Assembly: GCF_003935375.1 (NCBI RefSeq)
Contig: NZ_RHQM01000004.1
Location: forward strand, 186,001 to 250,000
DNA from: Stutzerimonas xanthomarina
GTDB taxonomy: Bacteria; Pseudomonadota; Gammaproteobacteria; Pseudomonadales; Pseudomonadaceae
DNA length: 64,000 bases
Reading direction: 5' to 3'
Below are positions 1-9,120 of the stretch, one piece after another. Numbering within the stretch: the first letter of the stretch is position 1; each line of letters starts with the position of its first letter. A program made the position numbers and the translations under genes. Under the pieces are notes generated by a model. That model was not told the origin of the DNA, did not search any database, and saw nothing but the letters and a program-made list of their open reading frames with translations.

Positions 1-740
1 CATCCCTTGCGACTCCATGAGGAACTGCCGATGATCGACAGCGGTACCAGATCCAGCTTCTCGTTATGCCGGTCGATGTAGGGGCGATAGTCGTAACGGG
101 CACCGGGGAAGCCGAGCATCTTCCAGCTGACCATGTCGCGATTGCCGCCGTAGATCGGGTCGGCGAAGAATCCCTCCATGGCGTTTTGCAGAATCTGTTC
201 GAAGAACACCTCTGACTCGATGCCTTCGAAGGCGATATCGCCACTCTCCATCTTCCTGAGCACGTCATCGCACTGGTCACCTTCCAGCTCGCTGAAACGC
301 TTGCCGAACGTCGCCTGGCAATGCCTGCCCAGCTGTTCGATACCGACCCGGTAGCGCTCGGCAGGCACCAAGTCCGAGGGCGGTTCGACGCCAGGCACAA
401 ACGGACCATGCTGATAGAGCCGCTCATAGCGGCCATAGTGGCCGGCCAGCTGGCGGTCGATGAACACCGCACAACCCGCCTCCTTGCCGCTGACTGAAAG
501 ATCGTCGGCAGGGATCAGGCGCTCGACGATCGCCTCCACCTCCCGGGCCTCCTCAAGAGTAAAGAACTGCCAGCCCTTGGCCTCGTAATGCAGCGGGCCG
601 TTATGGTCGAAGGGCAGCCACTGCGGTACGCCGTTGACGGTAACGGCCTTCGCGGTCGCGGCGACCCCGGCCGCCACGGTAGCGGCCGATGCAGTGAGCA
701 GCTTGCGTCGGGTCAATCCGTTGGGGGGATTTGTAGGCAT
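1..740 (-). CDS. Gluconate 2-dehydrogenase subunit 3 family protein (partial, C-terminus outside window)
   Basis: The frame opens at ATG 740..738, five bases after an AAGGAG site, and runs off the left edge after 246 codons. The N-terminus is a twin-arginine signal: TRRKLL, then an Ala-rich hydrophobic stretch ending near AKA at about residue 32. The segments GCAVFIDRQLAG and FFADPIYGGNRD are characteristic of the small gamma subunit of membrane-bound FAD/cytochrome c dehydrogenases acting on gluconate, 2-ketogluconate, sorbitol or fructose. In that family this subunit carries the Tat signal and is exported together with the FAD subunit to the periplasm. The FAD and cytochrome subunits are expected just outside the window to the left. 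The sugar substrate cannot be told from this subunit. Confidence 0.88.
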   Translation of the reverse strand, partial: MPTNPPNGLTRRKLLTASAATVAAGVAATAKAVTVNGVPQWLPFDHNGPLHYEAKGWQFFTLEEAREVEAIVERLIPADDLSVSGKEAGCAVFIDRQLAGHYGRYERLYQHGPFVPGVEPPSDLVPAERYRVGIEQLGRHCQATFGKRFSELEGDQCDDVLRKMESGDIAFEGIESEVFFEQILQNAMEGFFADPIYGGNRDMVSWKMLGFPGARYDYRPYIDRHNEKLDLVPLSIIGSSSWSRKG

Positions 741-1194
741 CTCGACTCCTTATGAACCAATGGATCGGGGTCGCGCGGCTTGGGAAGTTCCACTCGGAAA
801 ACGGCCCGGCGGAGCACGCTGACCGCCATGCCGAACTGCCTCGGAATGCGCGCCTAGCTGCACAAACTTCGCAACAAAATAAAGCGCCAGGGCCACGGAA
901 CCCCTGTCCCGAAGTCGGACAGCCAGACGGCGAATGACGTTCAAACCAAATAGCTAGAGCGGTTGCAGGCGCTGACTGAGGGGTAGGAGCAGCAGACTCG
1001 ACATAGGCCTTTGGAATTTCCAACGGGTGAGCAGGACAAGCGATATGTCCGTTTGCCCTCTGAGGGCACGCTTGACGCCGCATGACCCGATGGATAGGCA
1101 CATCGAAAGGCTGAACATCGATGCGCCGCGGTCCTGCGGCGCATGACGTGTCAAAACGCGGCTGCGCTCTCCTACCCGCGGCCTTCCTCGCCCA
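741..1194. other. Intergenic region, no gene seen
   Basis: This gap lies upstream of the dehydrogenase subunit and downstream of ggt, both on the minus strand. Short open frames exist but none has a ribosome binding site or recognisable product. A perfect 7-bp inverted repeat with a one-base centre (TGCCCTC T GAGGGCA) sits at 1054-1068 and could be an operator for the dehydrogenase genes; this is a guess from symmetry only. Confidence 0.4.
1121..1144 (-). terminator. Hairpin downstream of ggt
   Basis: A perfect 9-bp stem (ATGCGCCGC / GCGGCGCAT) with a 6-base loop lies 50 bases past the ggt stop codon. No clean T-run follows on the minus strand, so it may stabilise or attenuate the transcript rather than act as a canonical Rho-independent terminator. 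Confidence 0.4.
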
Positions 1195-2868
1195 TCAAGG
1201 CTTGACGACCATCCCCACTCCACGACCGCGCGGGTCTGAGCCGGTCTGCAGGCGCGTGCCATCGACGCGTATCGCCTGGATATCACCCATCAGCCAGCCC
1301 TGATCCTCGAGCGTGTAGCCCATGGCTTTCAGCTCGTCGGCAACCTTGCCGGTCAGCGGTGCGTGGGCGTCGTAGTAGATGGTGTCCTTCGGCAGCAGTT
1401 GATGGTGCACGCGTTGTGCGGCCACGGCTTTTTCCAGCGGCATGTCGAAGTCGTAGACGTTGTTCAGCACCTGGAAGATCGAGGTGAAGATGCGCGAACC
1501 GCCCGGCGTGCCAAGCACCAGGCTGACCTTGCCATCCCGCGTGACGATGCTCGGGCTCATGGACGACAGCATGCGCTTGCCCGGTTCGATGGCGTTGGCG
1601 TCGCTACCGACCACACCGAAGGCGTTGGCGACGCCCGGCTTGGCGCTGAAGTCGTCCATCTCGTCGTTGAGGAGGAAGCCGGCGCCCTTGACCACCACGC
1701 CGCTGCCGTAGTCCAGATTGAGGGTGTAGGTGTTGCTGACTGCATTGCCGTCGGCATCGACGATGGAGAAGTGGGTCGTCTGCCGCGGTTCGAGGCCCGG
1801 GCGCACCTTCTCGGTTTCGGAAATGGCCGTGGGATTTATCTCGGCAGCGCGCTGCTTCAGGTAGTCAGCCGATGTCAGCTTCGCGACCGGCACGTCGGAA
1901 TAGTCCGGGTCGCCCAGGTAGTCGGCACGGTCGGCAAAGACGCGCTTCTCGATCTCCGCCAGCAGGTGGATGTAGCGTGCCGAGTTCAACTCGACGCCCT
2001 TGAAGTCGGCGGCGCGCTGCTGCTTCATGCCGATCAGCTGCGCCAGGGCGATGCCACCGGAGCTGGGCAGTGGCGCGGTGTAGAGGCTGTTGCCCTGCCA
2101 GTCGACACGCATCGGCTCGCGCCATTTGACGCGGTAGTCGGCCAGGTCCTCCTTGGTGATGAGCCCGTCGTCACGCTGCATCTGCGCAACCAGCAAGTCG
2201 GCGGTCTGACCTTTGTAGAAGTCGTCAGGCCCCTTGTCGGCGATGCGCTCCAAGGTCTCGGCCAGCTCCGGCTGACGGAAGGTGGAACCGGCCTTCATGG
2301 CGCCGAAGTAATCCCCGAAATTGGTCGTCCCGTTGAACAGGCCGAGGGCGTCCTCGCGGTACTGGTATTGCTGGTCTGCAACCGTGAAGCCTGTACGGGC
2401 ATAGCCGACCGCCGGGGTAATGAGCTCGCTCCAGGGCAGCTTGCCGAAGCGCTGATGGGCCTCCCACATGCCCAACACGGTGCCGGGCACGCCGGAGGCC
2501 CTGGCGCCGACCAGGCTCAGGTTCTCGATCACCTCACCCTTGTCGTCGAGGTACATGGTCTTGCTGGCGGCCTTGGGCGCGACTTCCCGGTAGTCCAGGA
2601 AATACGGTTTGCCGTCCATATACAGCGTCATGAAACCACCGCCGCCGATATTGCCGGCCTCGGGGTAGGTAACGGCCAAGGTGAGGGCGGTCGCCACCGC
2701 GGCATCCACCGCATTGCCGCCGGCCTTGAGCACCTGAGCGGCCGCCTTGGCGCTGTACTCATCGGGGGCTGCGACCGCCCCGCCCTCCAGAAGTGCGCCG
2801 TGGGCGATGTGGCCGGTGGCGACGATCGCCACGCCAAGGGTCAATCTGCTGATCTGAAGCAAACGCAT
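1195..2868 (-). CDS. ggt: Gamma-glutamyltranspeptidase (Ntn-hydrolase)
   Basis: This 557-residue protein matches the usual length for bacterial GGT, which cleaves gamma-glutamyl bonds of glutathione in the periplasm and transfers the glutamyl group to water or an acceptor. The start at 2868 is chosen because AAGGA lies eight bases upstream and a signal peptide follows (MRLLQISRLTLGVAIVATG...). An in-frame ATG at 2877 is the alternative. The GGGGFM motif near residue 76 and the autoprocessing site are present: the precursor should be cut before Thr364 in TTHFSIVD, making that Thr the catalytic N-terminal nucleophile. Also seen are NDEMDDFS, LSSMSPSI and GTPGGSRI, the beta-subunit substrate-binding motifs. 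The gene stands alone. Confidence 0.95.
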   Translation of the reverse strand: MRLLQISRLTLGVAIVATGHIAHGALLEGGAVAAPDEYSAKAAAQVLKAGGNAVDAAVATALTLAVTYPEAGNIGGGGFMTLYMDGKPYFLDYREVAPKAASKTMYLDDKGEVIENLSLVGARASGVPGTVLGMWEAHQRFGKLPWSELITPAVGYARTGFTVADQQYQYREDALGLFNGTTNFGDYFGAMKAGSTFRQPELAETLERIADKGPDDFYKGQTADLLVAQMQRDDGLITKEDLADYRVKWREPMRVDWQGNSLYTAPLPSSGGIALAQLIGMKQQRAADFKGVELNSARYIHLLAEIEKRVFADRADYLGDPDYSDVPVAKLTSADYLKQRAAEINPTAISETEKVRPGLEPRQTTHFSIVDADGNAVSNTYTLNLDYGSGVVVKGAGFLLNDEMDDFSAKPGVANAFGVVGSDANAIEPGKRMLSSMSPSIVTRDGKVSLVLGTPGGSRIFTSIFQVLNNVYDFDMPLEKAVAAQRVHHQLLPKDTIYYDAHAPLTGKVADELKAMGYTLEDQGWLMGDIQAIRVDGTRLQTGSDPRGRGVGMVVKP

Positions 2869-3228
2869 CGTGCTCATCCTTATTCTTGTGATCACTGCCG
2901 CCCCGCGATGGGTGGGGCGGTTATCACCAACATAGACAATGGGGGCGAGGCGTAGGTGCGCAGCGGGCTTGAGGAGAATGCCGCGCCGGCCGAGAGAACT
3001 GGCGCTTCCGGAATGTGCTTTTGAATATGCAGGCGAAGCTAGGCTGAAATATCTAAGACTCAGTATTGGCGAGACATGCAGACTGGATATTTGTGAAAAA
3101 AATGTGCAGCGATGAGAGCGCGCCTGCTTGGCCCGCAACCCCATCGTTGACCTTTGTTACGCAGCCCCGCCCGCCGCCACGAGGACGACTATCGAGCCTG
3201 GCTGTCCGTCAGCATCCGCCCCAGCGGC
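2869..3228. other. Intergenic region upstream of ggt, no gene seen
   Basis: The gap holds the ggt promoter region and 3' flank of the SDR gene. A 7-bp GC-rich stem (CCGCCCC ... GGGGCGG) at 2898-2920 would fall in the ggt leader, 30 bases before its start codon. No coding sequence is supported. Confidence 0.4.
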
Positions 3229-3930
3229 TTACCACGGCAACTCCTCCCCGCTATACGCATAGAACCCACCACTGGCGTCCGGCCCCAGCCCATCGATTAC
3301 CCGCAACAGATCCCGCGCGGCATCGCTCGCAGGCCTGCCGATTTCGGCGCCGCGGAATGGTTGTGACAGCCGTGAGTTCACCGTTCCCGGGTGCAGCGCC
3401 AGCAGCACCGCATTCGGTTGGCTACGGCGCACTTCGATGGAAGCAGTCTTGATCAGCATGTTCAGCGCGGCCTTGGAGGCGCGGTAGCTGTACCAGCCGC
3501 CGAGGCGGTTATCGCCGATGCTGCCGACCTTGGCCGAGAGCATGGCGAGCACGCCGCGCTGGCGGTCGAGCAGGCCGCTGAAGTGGCGCAGCAGCATGGC
3601 CGGGCCGAAGGTGTTGATCTGGAAGGTGGCGAGCAGCTGCGCCTGGTTGAGATCGGCCAGGCGCTTCTCCGGCATGAAGTCGCCACCGTGCAGCACGCCG
3701 GCGGCGTTGATGATCAGGTGAAACGGCCCCTGCCCCGCCACGCTGGCCGCGGCCTGTTCGATGCTGGCGGGATCGGTCAGGTCGAGCGCCGGCTCGGACG
3801 AGCGACTCAGCGCAATGACCGAGGCGCAGCGCGGATCGCTGCGCAAGGCATCGACCAATGCGGCGCCGATGCCACCGGATGCGCCAATGACCAGCGCACG
3901 AAACCCTTCGGGGAATGATTCCAACGGCAT
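3229..3930 (-). CDS. Short-chain dehydrogenase/reductase (CsgA/C-factor-like)
   Basis: A 233-residue Rossmann-fold protein starting at ATG 3930 with GGAG six bases upstream. The NAD(P) glycine motif is GASGGIG near residue 16, followed by NAAG near 72 and the catalytic YSYRASK (Y-x3-K) near 145. The short length and the sequence DRQRGVLAMLSAKVGSIGDN resemble the C-factor/CsgA branch of SDRs, whose substrates are mostly unknown. It begins 14 bases after the stop of the ABC1-kinase gene on the same strand, so the two are probably cotranscribed. A much longer frame continues upstream but only overlaps the kinase gene in another phase. Confidence 0.88.
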   Translation of the reverse strand: MPLESFPEGFRALVIGASGGIGAALVDALRSDPRCASVIALSRSSEPALDLTDPASIEQAAASVAGQGPFHLIINAAGVLHGGDFMPEKRLADLNQAQLLATFQINTFGPAMLLRHFSGLLDRQRGVLAMLSAKVGSIGDNRLGGWYSYRASKAALNMLIKTASIEVRRSQPNAVLLALHPGTVNSRLSQPFRGAEIGRPASDAARDLLRVIDGLGPDASGGFYAYSGEELPW

Positions 3931-3944
3931 GACGATCTCCAGAT

Positions 3945-5252
3945 TTACGGTCGACGGGCGCCGGCTTCGCTGCGCCAGCGTTCGATATGTTCGGCGAGCA
4001 GGTCGGCGATGGGCAGGCAAGCGCCGAGCCGGTAGAGGTTCCAGTAATGGCCTTCCAGGGTGCGGTTGATCAGCAAGGTGCCGGAAGCCGGTTGCAGGCT
4101 GCCGAGTGCGGACATCATCAGGGGGAACAGTTCGGACAGCCGTTGATGAAGCGCCGCCTCGCGGAAATCCCATTGGGCGCCGGGTTGCAGCAGCGGGTGC
4201 AGCATCAGGTGGATGCTTCGATACAGCCCATGCGGCGGCGTGCTCCCCGGTTGGCGTCCACCCAGGGCCTGAAAGCCCGGCTCCAGCGCCTCGCTGGAGG
4301 TGCTGCGCAATGCTTCGAATATCTGCACGTAGCCGGCCAGCAAGCGCGGCTCCAGGCGCAGTATGCTGCCGAAATCGTAGACCACCAGCTCGCCAGTCTC
4401 TGTCCAGGCGAGGTTGCCGGGATGCGGATCGGTATGCAGCCGTTGCAGACCGAATGCCTGCTCGGCCAGCCATTGGCAGAGGGTTTCGGCCAGGCGCTGG
4501 CGCACCTCCGCCGGGGCCTGTTCGACCTCGGCCATGGAGCGGCCCGGCAGGTCCTCCAGCACCAGCACACCGGGCCGGCAGAGTTCGCCCACGGCAAAGG
4601 GAATGCGGATGCCCGGCCAGTTGCTGAAGTGCTCGCGGAAGGCTTCGAGGTTGGCGCGCTCGGCCTCGTAGTCGAGTTCCTCGGCAATGGCCCGTTGCAG
4701 CTCGATATACACCGCATCGAGACGCGCGGGCGGCGTGCCGAACAGTCGCCCGAGCGGCATCAAGCGGCGTAGTTGGCGCAGATCGGCATCGCAGATGGCG
4801 CGGATGCCGGGGTACTGGACCTTCATGATCAGCGCCCTGCCCTGCCGATCCCGAGCGCGATGGACCTGGCCCAGCGAGGCCGCCGCCGCGGGCTCCGGCT
4901 CGATGGACTCGAACAGTTCGTACAGCTTGCCGTCGTAGACGCGCTGCAGATTGGCTTGCAGTGCATCGAACGGCAGCGAGGGCACCTGGTTCTGCAAGCG
5001 CGCCAGCGCGGCGCTGATCGGCTCGGGCAGCAGGTCCTGCCATTGCGAGGCCTGCTGACCGAGCTTCAGCACTGGGCCCTTCATCTGCCCAAGCGCATCA
5101 CCGAGCAGTTCACCGACCGGCACCCAGTCGATACGCGCCTTGCCTGGCGTGATGCGCTGCACCAGCAGGTTGCCGGCAATGCGCGCGCCGGTGCCGCCCA
5201 GTTGCAGAAAGCGGCCCAGCGCCGAAGCCGATGGACGAGAGAATCGAGACAT
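3945..5252 (-). CDS. ABC1/AarF/UbiB-family atypical kinase-like protein
   Basis: The 435-residue protein has the hallmarks of the ABC1 (UbiB/COQ8) family: an N-terminal KxGQ motif in VLKLGQQASQWQD, the Ala-rich nucleotide loop AAAASLGQVHRA, lysine in MKVQYPG, and the catalytic and metal motifs HTDPHPGN and YDFGS. Family members are ATPases that support quinone or lipid metabolism. This one is separate from any ubiquinone gene cluster and pairs with an SDR, so a role in modifying a lipid or quinone-like substrate is possible but unproven. The start at ATG 5252 is chosen because the family's N-terminus begins here; the ribosome binding site is weak. Confidence 0.88.
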   Translation of the reverse strand: MSRFSRPSASALGRFLQLGGTGARIAGNLLVQRITPGKARIDWVPVGELLGDALGQMKGPVLKLGQQASQWQDLLPEPISAALARLQNQVPSLPFDALQANLQRVYDGKLYELFESIEPEPAAAASLGQVHRARDRQGRALIMKVQYPGIRAICDADLRQLRRLMPLGRLFGTPPARLDAVYIELQRAIAEELDYEAERANLEAFREHFSNWPGIRIPFAVGELCRPGVLVLEDLPGRSMAEVEQAPAEVRQRLAETLCQWLAEQAFGLQRLHTDPHPGNLAWTETGELVVYDFGSILRLEPRLLAGYVQIFEALRSTSSEALEPGFQALGGRQPGSTPPHGLYRSIHLMLHPLLQPGAQWDFREAALHQRLSELFPLMMSALGSLQPASGTLLINRTLEGHYWNLYRLGACLPIADLLAEHIERWRSEAGARRP

Positions 5253-5687
5253 GCAGGCGACCCGCGAAGGCAAAGGCTGATCATGGGGCAGCCTGGCCCA
5301 TGATCCAAGGTTCAATGGTTGCAGTCTGTTGCGCAGCGGAGGGGGGTCGAGGTAGCTCCAGGGCAACGAGCGAAGCGGCCGGGCGGACCGCGCAGCAGAT
5401 GGTCGCGCCGCCTGGAGAGCGCGCTGCAGCGGAGGTGCCGAGCACACTCATGCGGAACGGGCAGGCGGCTGGCGAGTCGGATTAAATGACTGCGCCCCTC
5501 GAACGTCGACCGCCAAACGCGCAATTTTCGGCACATCAGAAGCGCATCAGGCGACGATTCGAGCGGCATTCAGCCCGACCTGCCCACCAGGCGAGAAACG
5601 GGCCTGTTCCCGTCCGCGTCCGTCCTGATATGGACATGCAGGAGTGGGAACGAAGCACGCAGCGGCGCCTGCGTTAAGGAGAACGGA
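5253..5687. other. Divergent intergenic region, no gene seen
   Basis: This gap separates the minus-strand kinase gene from the plus-strand KaiC-like gene and should hold both promoters. No open frame in it has a convincing start or product. The KaiC-like gene is preceded by a strong AAGGAG site six bases before its ATG. Confidence 0.4.
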
Positions 5688-7214
5688 ATGACCGATTTCA
5701 CTAATCTTTCCTTCCAACCAGACGATGAACCCCCTCGCATTTCCACTGGCAGCGAGGGGCTGGATGACATTCTCGGCGGCGGCCTCGACCCCAACCGCAT
5801 GTACCTGTACGAAGGTAGCCCGGGCTCGGGCAAGACCACCATTGCGCTGCAGTTCCTGCTCGAAGGGGTCCGCCAGGGCGAGCGCGTTCTCTACGTGACC
5901 CTCTCGGAAACCAAGGACGAACTGGAGCTGGTCGCCAAGCGGCACGGCTGGTCCCTCGACGGTATCGATGTGTTCGAGCTGGTCACGCCGGAAACCAGCC
6001 TGGACCCGGACCTCGAACTGACGGTGCTGCACCCCGTGGAGATGGAGCTGAGTGAAACCACGCAGCAGGTGTTTGATCGGGTCACCGAAACCAATCCGAG
6101 TCGCGTGATCTTCGACAGCCTCTCGGAAATGCGCCTGCTGGCGCAAAGCCCTCTGCGCTACCGCCGGCAGGTGTTGGCACTCAAGCATTTCTTCACCACC
6201 CGCAACTGCACGGTGGTTCTGCTCGACGACCAGACTTCGGAAGTGGGCGACCTGCAACTGCATTCCATCTCCCACGGCGTGGTCATGCTCGAGCAGGTGG
6301 CAATCGACTACGGTGCCGAGCGCAGGCGTCTGCGGGTGATCAAGATGCGTGGCATCCAGTTTCGCGGCGGTTACCACGACTTCGCCATCCGCAAGGGCGG
6401 CCTGCGCATCTATCCCCGGCTCATCGCCGCCGAGCACCACTCGTCCTTCTCTGGTGAGCTGGCCTCGTCCGGTAATCCGGCACTGGACAAGATGCTGGGT
6501 GGCGGCCTGGAACGCGGCACCAACGCGCTGCTGGTCGGCGCTGCCGGCGTGGGCAAATCCTCGCTGGCCTTGAGCTATGCGGTCGCGGCGTGCAAACGCG
6601 GCGAGCAGGTCGCCTTCTTCGTCTTTGACGAAAACATCGCCACGCTGCTGGCGCGCGGGCGGGCGCTGGGGCTGCCCATGGAACCGTGGATCGAACAGGG
6701 GCTGCTGCATCTGCAACAGGTCGACCCGGCCGAGCTGTCGCCCGGCGAGTTCACCGCCGCGGTCCGCCAGAGCGTAGAGGTGCGGGAGGCCCGCCTGGTG
6801 ATTCTGGACAGCCTCAACGGCTATCTGCACGCGATGCCTGATGGCCGATTCCTGATTCTGCAGATGCACGAGCTGTTGAGTTATCTGGGCCAGAAAGGCG
6901 TGATCAGCATCATGGTGCTCGCCCAGCATGGCCTGGTCGGCCCAATGGATACGCCTGTGGATATCAGCTATCTCAGCGATGCGGTTATCATGCAGCGCTA
7001 CTTCGAGCATGCCGGCGTCGTTCGCCGGGCGTTGTCAGTGGTGAAAAAGCGCAGCGGACGGCATGAAAACACCGTCCGTGAGTACCGCCTCAGTAGCGCC
7101 GGCCTCGAGGTCGGGCCGCCGCTCAGCCACTTCAGCGGCATCTTATCGGGCACACCGGAATACACCGGTGATGCGACTCAGCTACTGACAGACGAGCATG
7201 ACGACGCCCACTAA
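5688..7214 (+). CDS. KaiC-like RecA-superfamily ATPase with two KaiC domains
   Basis: The 508-residue protein has two tandem KaiC domains, as in cyanobacterial KaiC: CI with Walker A GSPGSGKT (43-50) and CII with GAAGVGKS (284-291). The CI domain has LSETKDEL and the KMRG loop; CII has FVFDENIA, in which one of KaiC's catalytic acidic pair is kept as Glu. At the place of the KaiC phosphosites S431/T432 I read Ser427-Tyr428 in DISYLSDA. No kaiA or kaiB is seen in the window. The stop overlaps the start of a hybrid histidine kinase by 17 bases, which argues for translational coupling. KaiC-like proteins in environmental pseudomonads have been linked to stress resistance and biofilm formation; the function here is inferred to be signalling. 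Confidence 0.92.
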   Translation: MTDFTNLSFQPDDEPPRISTGSEGLDDILGGGLDPNRMYLYEGSPGSGKTTIALQFLLEGVRQGERVLYVTLSETKDELELVAKRHGWSLDGIDVFELVTPETSLDPDLELTVLHPVEMELSETTQQVFDRVTETNPSRVIFDSLSEMRLLAQSPLRYRRQVLALKHFFTTRNCTVVLLDDQTSEVGDLQLHSISHGVVMLEQVAIDYGAERRRLRVIKMRGIQFRGGYHDFAIRKGGLRIYPRLIAAEHHSSFSGELASSGNPALDKMLGGGLERGTNALLVGAAGVGKSSLALSYAVAACKRGEQVAFFVFDENIATLLARGRALGLPMEPWIEQGLLHLQQVDPAELSPGEFTAAVRQSVEVREARLVILDSLNGYLHAMPDGRFLILQMHELLSYLGQKGVISIMVLAQHGLVGPMDTPVDISYLSDAVIMQRYFEHAGVVRRALSVVKKRSGRHENTVREYRLSSAGLEVGPPLSHFSGILSGTPEYTGDATQLLTDEHDDAH

Positions 7215-8883
7215 ACGAGAAGGCCCCATCGTAGTCGTCTATGCCCCCATCGGCCGGGACGGTCCCGCCTCGGCCGAACTTCTCAGCCGCAGCGGCATGG
7301 ACGCCGTTGTCTGCCACAGTGTCGATGAAGTGCTAGGTCGCGCCGAAACCGATGCCGATGCCGTTTTCATCGCCGAAGAAGGTCTCTTCGGCCAGGATCT
7401 TCAAGCGCTCGCCACCTGGGTCGATCAACAACCGGCCTGGTCCGACTTTCCCTTTGTGGTCCTTACCAGCAAGCATCAACAGCCGGCAGTCGCCGCGTGG
7501 CGTCAGCGCATGGTGGCGGCGCTGCGCAACGTGTCCCTGCTGGAACGCCCGGTACAGAGCATCACCCTCACCAGCGCGGTGAAAGCCGCCCTGCGCGGGC
7601 GACATCGCCAGTACGAAGTCAGGGCCTTGCTCGAAGCCCGTGAGCGCGCCTCGAATCAGCTGGAAGCGCTGGTGGTCGAGCGCACCAGCGAACTGGAAAA
7701 GGCCAACCAGGAATTGCGCACACAGATGGCCGAACGCGCGCAGATCGAAGAAACCCTGCGCCAGGCGCAGAAAATCGAAGCCATCGGCCAGCTCACCGGC
7801 GGCATCGCCCATGATTTCAACAACCTGCTGATGGTGATCTCCGGTGGCCTCGACATGCTCGACCGCCGCGCCGATCCTGCACGTCGCGAGCGGTTGATGG
7901 ACGGCATGCGCCAGGCCGCGCAACGCGGAAGCGCCCTCACCCGGCAACTGCTCGCCTTCTCCCGCCGCCAGTCACTGGAACCCGAGTCGGTCGACCTGGT
8001 GCTGCGCATCGGCCGCATGCGCGAGCTGCTCGACCGCAGCCTGAGCGGCGACGTGCACGTGGAAGTGCAGTTCGAGCCGGATCTCTGGCCGGTCGAAGTG
8101 GACCCTGGCGAGCTGGAGCTGGTCGTCCTCAACCTGGCCGTGAATGCCCGCGACGCCATGCCCGACGGCGGCTCGATCCTGATCGAAGCCAGCAATGCAC
8201 CTGGCGAAACGGTGCTGGGCATCACCGGCGATTTTGTCCGCCTCACGGTGACCGACTCGGGCACCGGCATTCCCGAGGAGGTTCGCACCCGCGTATTCGA
8301 CCCCTTCTTCACCACCAAGGAGATCGGCAAAGGCTCGGGGCTTGGGCTGGCGCAGGTCTACGGCTTCGCGCGGCAGTCCGGCGGCACCGTGTGGATCGAA
8401 AGCGAATGCGATCGCGGAACCAGCGTGATCATGCTGCTGCCGCGATCGGCGCGTGTACCCGATCAGCCCGACGGCGAACGGCCTGCCGAAGACGACAGCC
8501 CCGACGCATCGGCCGGTACCGTACTGCTGGTGGACGATGATGAAGAAGTCGCGGCCCTGGTCGGCGAGATGCTCGAACATCTCGGCTATCGCGTCACCCA
8601 TGCCGCCAGTGCCACAGACGCGTTGACTGCGCTACAGAACGGTTGCCGGGTGGATATCGTGTTCTCCGACGTCATGATGCCGGGCGGCATGAATGGCGTT
8701 GAGCTGGCCCGCGAAATCCGCACCCGCGACCTCGGGGTCCCCGTGCTGCTTACCAGCGGCTACGCCGAAGCCGCACAGCAATCTGCCGCCGCAGAAGGCG
8801 TGCACGTATTGGCCAAGCCCTACCGGCTGGAAGAACTGGCAATCTCGTTGCGCACCGCTATCGATGGTGTGGAAGTTCACTGA
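7198..8883 (+). CDS. Soluble hybrid sensor histidine kinase/response regulator
   Basis: The 561-residue protein has no membrane segment. In order: a receiver-like N-terminal domain (about 10-130), a coiled coil (140-190), a dimerisation domain with phospho-acceptor His205 in GGIAHDFNN, a HATPase domain with N-box NLAVNARDAMPD, G1 DSGTGIP and GSGLGLAQVYGF, and a C-terminal receiver with LLVDDDEE and phospho-acceptor Asp491 in FSDVMMPG. The N-terminal receiver-like domain reads AVFIAEEGL where the acceptor aspartate should be, so it is probably a binding domain rather than a phosphorylated one. The start overlaps the KaiC-like gene by 17 bases. The natural inference is that the kinase senses the state of the KaiC-like ATPase, as SasA does with KaiC. 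Confidence 0.92.
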   Translation: MTTPTKREGPIVVVYAPIGRDGPASAELLSRSGMDAVVCHSVDEVLGRAETDADAVFIAEEGLFGQDLQALATWVDQQPAWSDFPFVVLTSKHQQPAVAAWRQRMVAALRNVSLLERPVQSITLTSAVKAALRGRHRQYEVRALLEARERASNQLEALVVERTSELEKANQELRTQMAERAQIEETLRQAQKIEAIGQLTGGIAHDFNNLLMVISGGLDMLDRRADPARRERLMDGMRQAAQRGSALTRQLLAFSRRQSLEPESVDLVLRIGRMRELLDRSLSGDVHVEVQFEPDLWPVEVDPGELELVVLNLAVNARDAMPDGGSILIEASNAPGETVLGITGDFVRLTVTDSGTGIPEEVRTRVFDPFFTTKEIGKGSGLGLAQVYGFARQSGGTVWIESECDRGTSVIMLLPRSARVPDQPDGERPAEDDSPDASAGTVLLVDDDEEVAALVGEMLEHLGYRVTHAASATDALTALQNGCRVDIVFSDVMMPGGMNGVELAREIRTRDLGVPVLLTSGYAEAAQQSAAAEGVHVLAKPYRLEELAISLRTAIDGVEVH

Positions 8884-9120
8884 TCCACCCCTTCCTTACG
8901 GGGCGTTCCAGGCGGGTCGGCCAATCCGTCAGCCCACCTTCAGCCGAGGCGACGCGCAGGTGTTCCCGCTGAAGTTCGGTTGGTTCGATGCCGTCATTGG
9001 TCTGTAACGTCGTAACAAGCCGGCGCGCCTGCGGTCTTCTGACTAGGCCCGACGAAAGCAACGGGCTCATACATGATGCCGAACCCGCATTGACTCTTGC
9101 TCCGATCAGGAACTTGCTTC

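Noticed and set aside
1363-2955. 530-codon frame opposite ggt
   Set aside because: It is the shadow of a high-GC gene: its product is a repetitive His/Val/Gly/Ala mixture without a domain, while the other strand encodes a complete gamma-glutamyltranspeptidase.
3931-5043. Long in-frame extension upstream of the SDR gene
   Set aside because: It runs in another phase across the ABC1-kinase gene, is Arg/Ala-rich and has no motif; the SDR has its own ribosome binding site.
5547-7010. 487-codon frame opposite the KaiC-like gene
   Set aside because: It has His/Gln-rich low-complexity sequence typical of an antisense shadow and no ribosome binding site.
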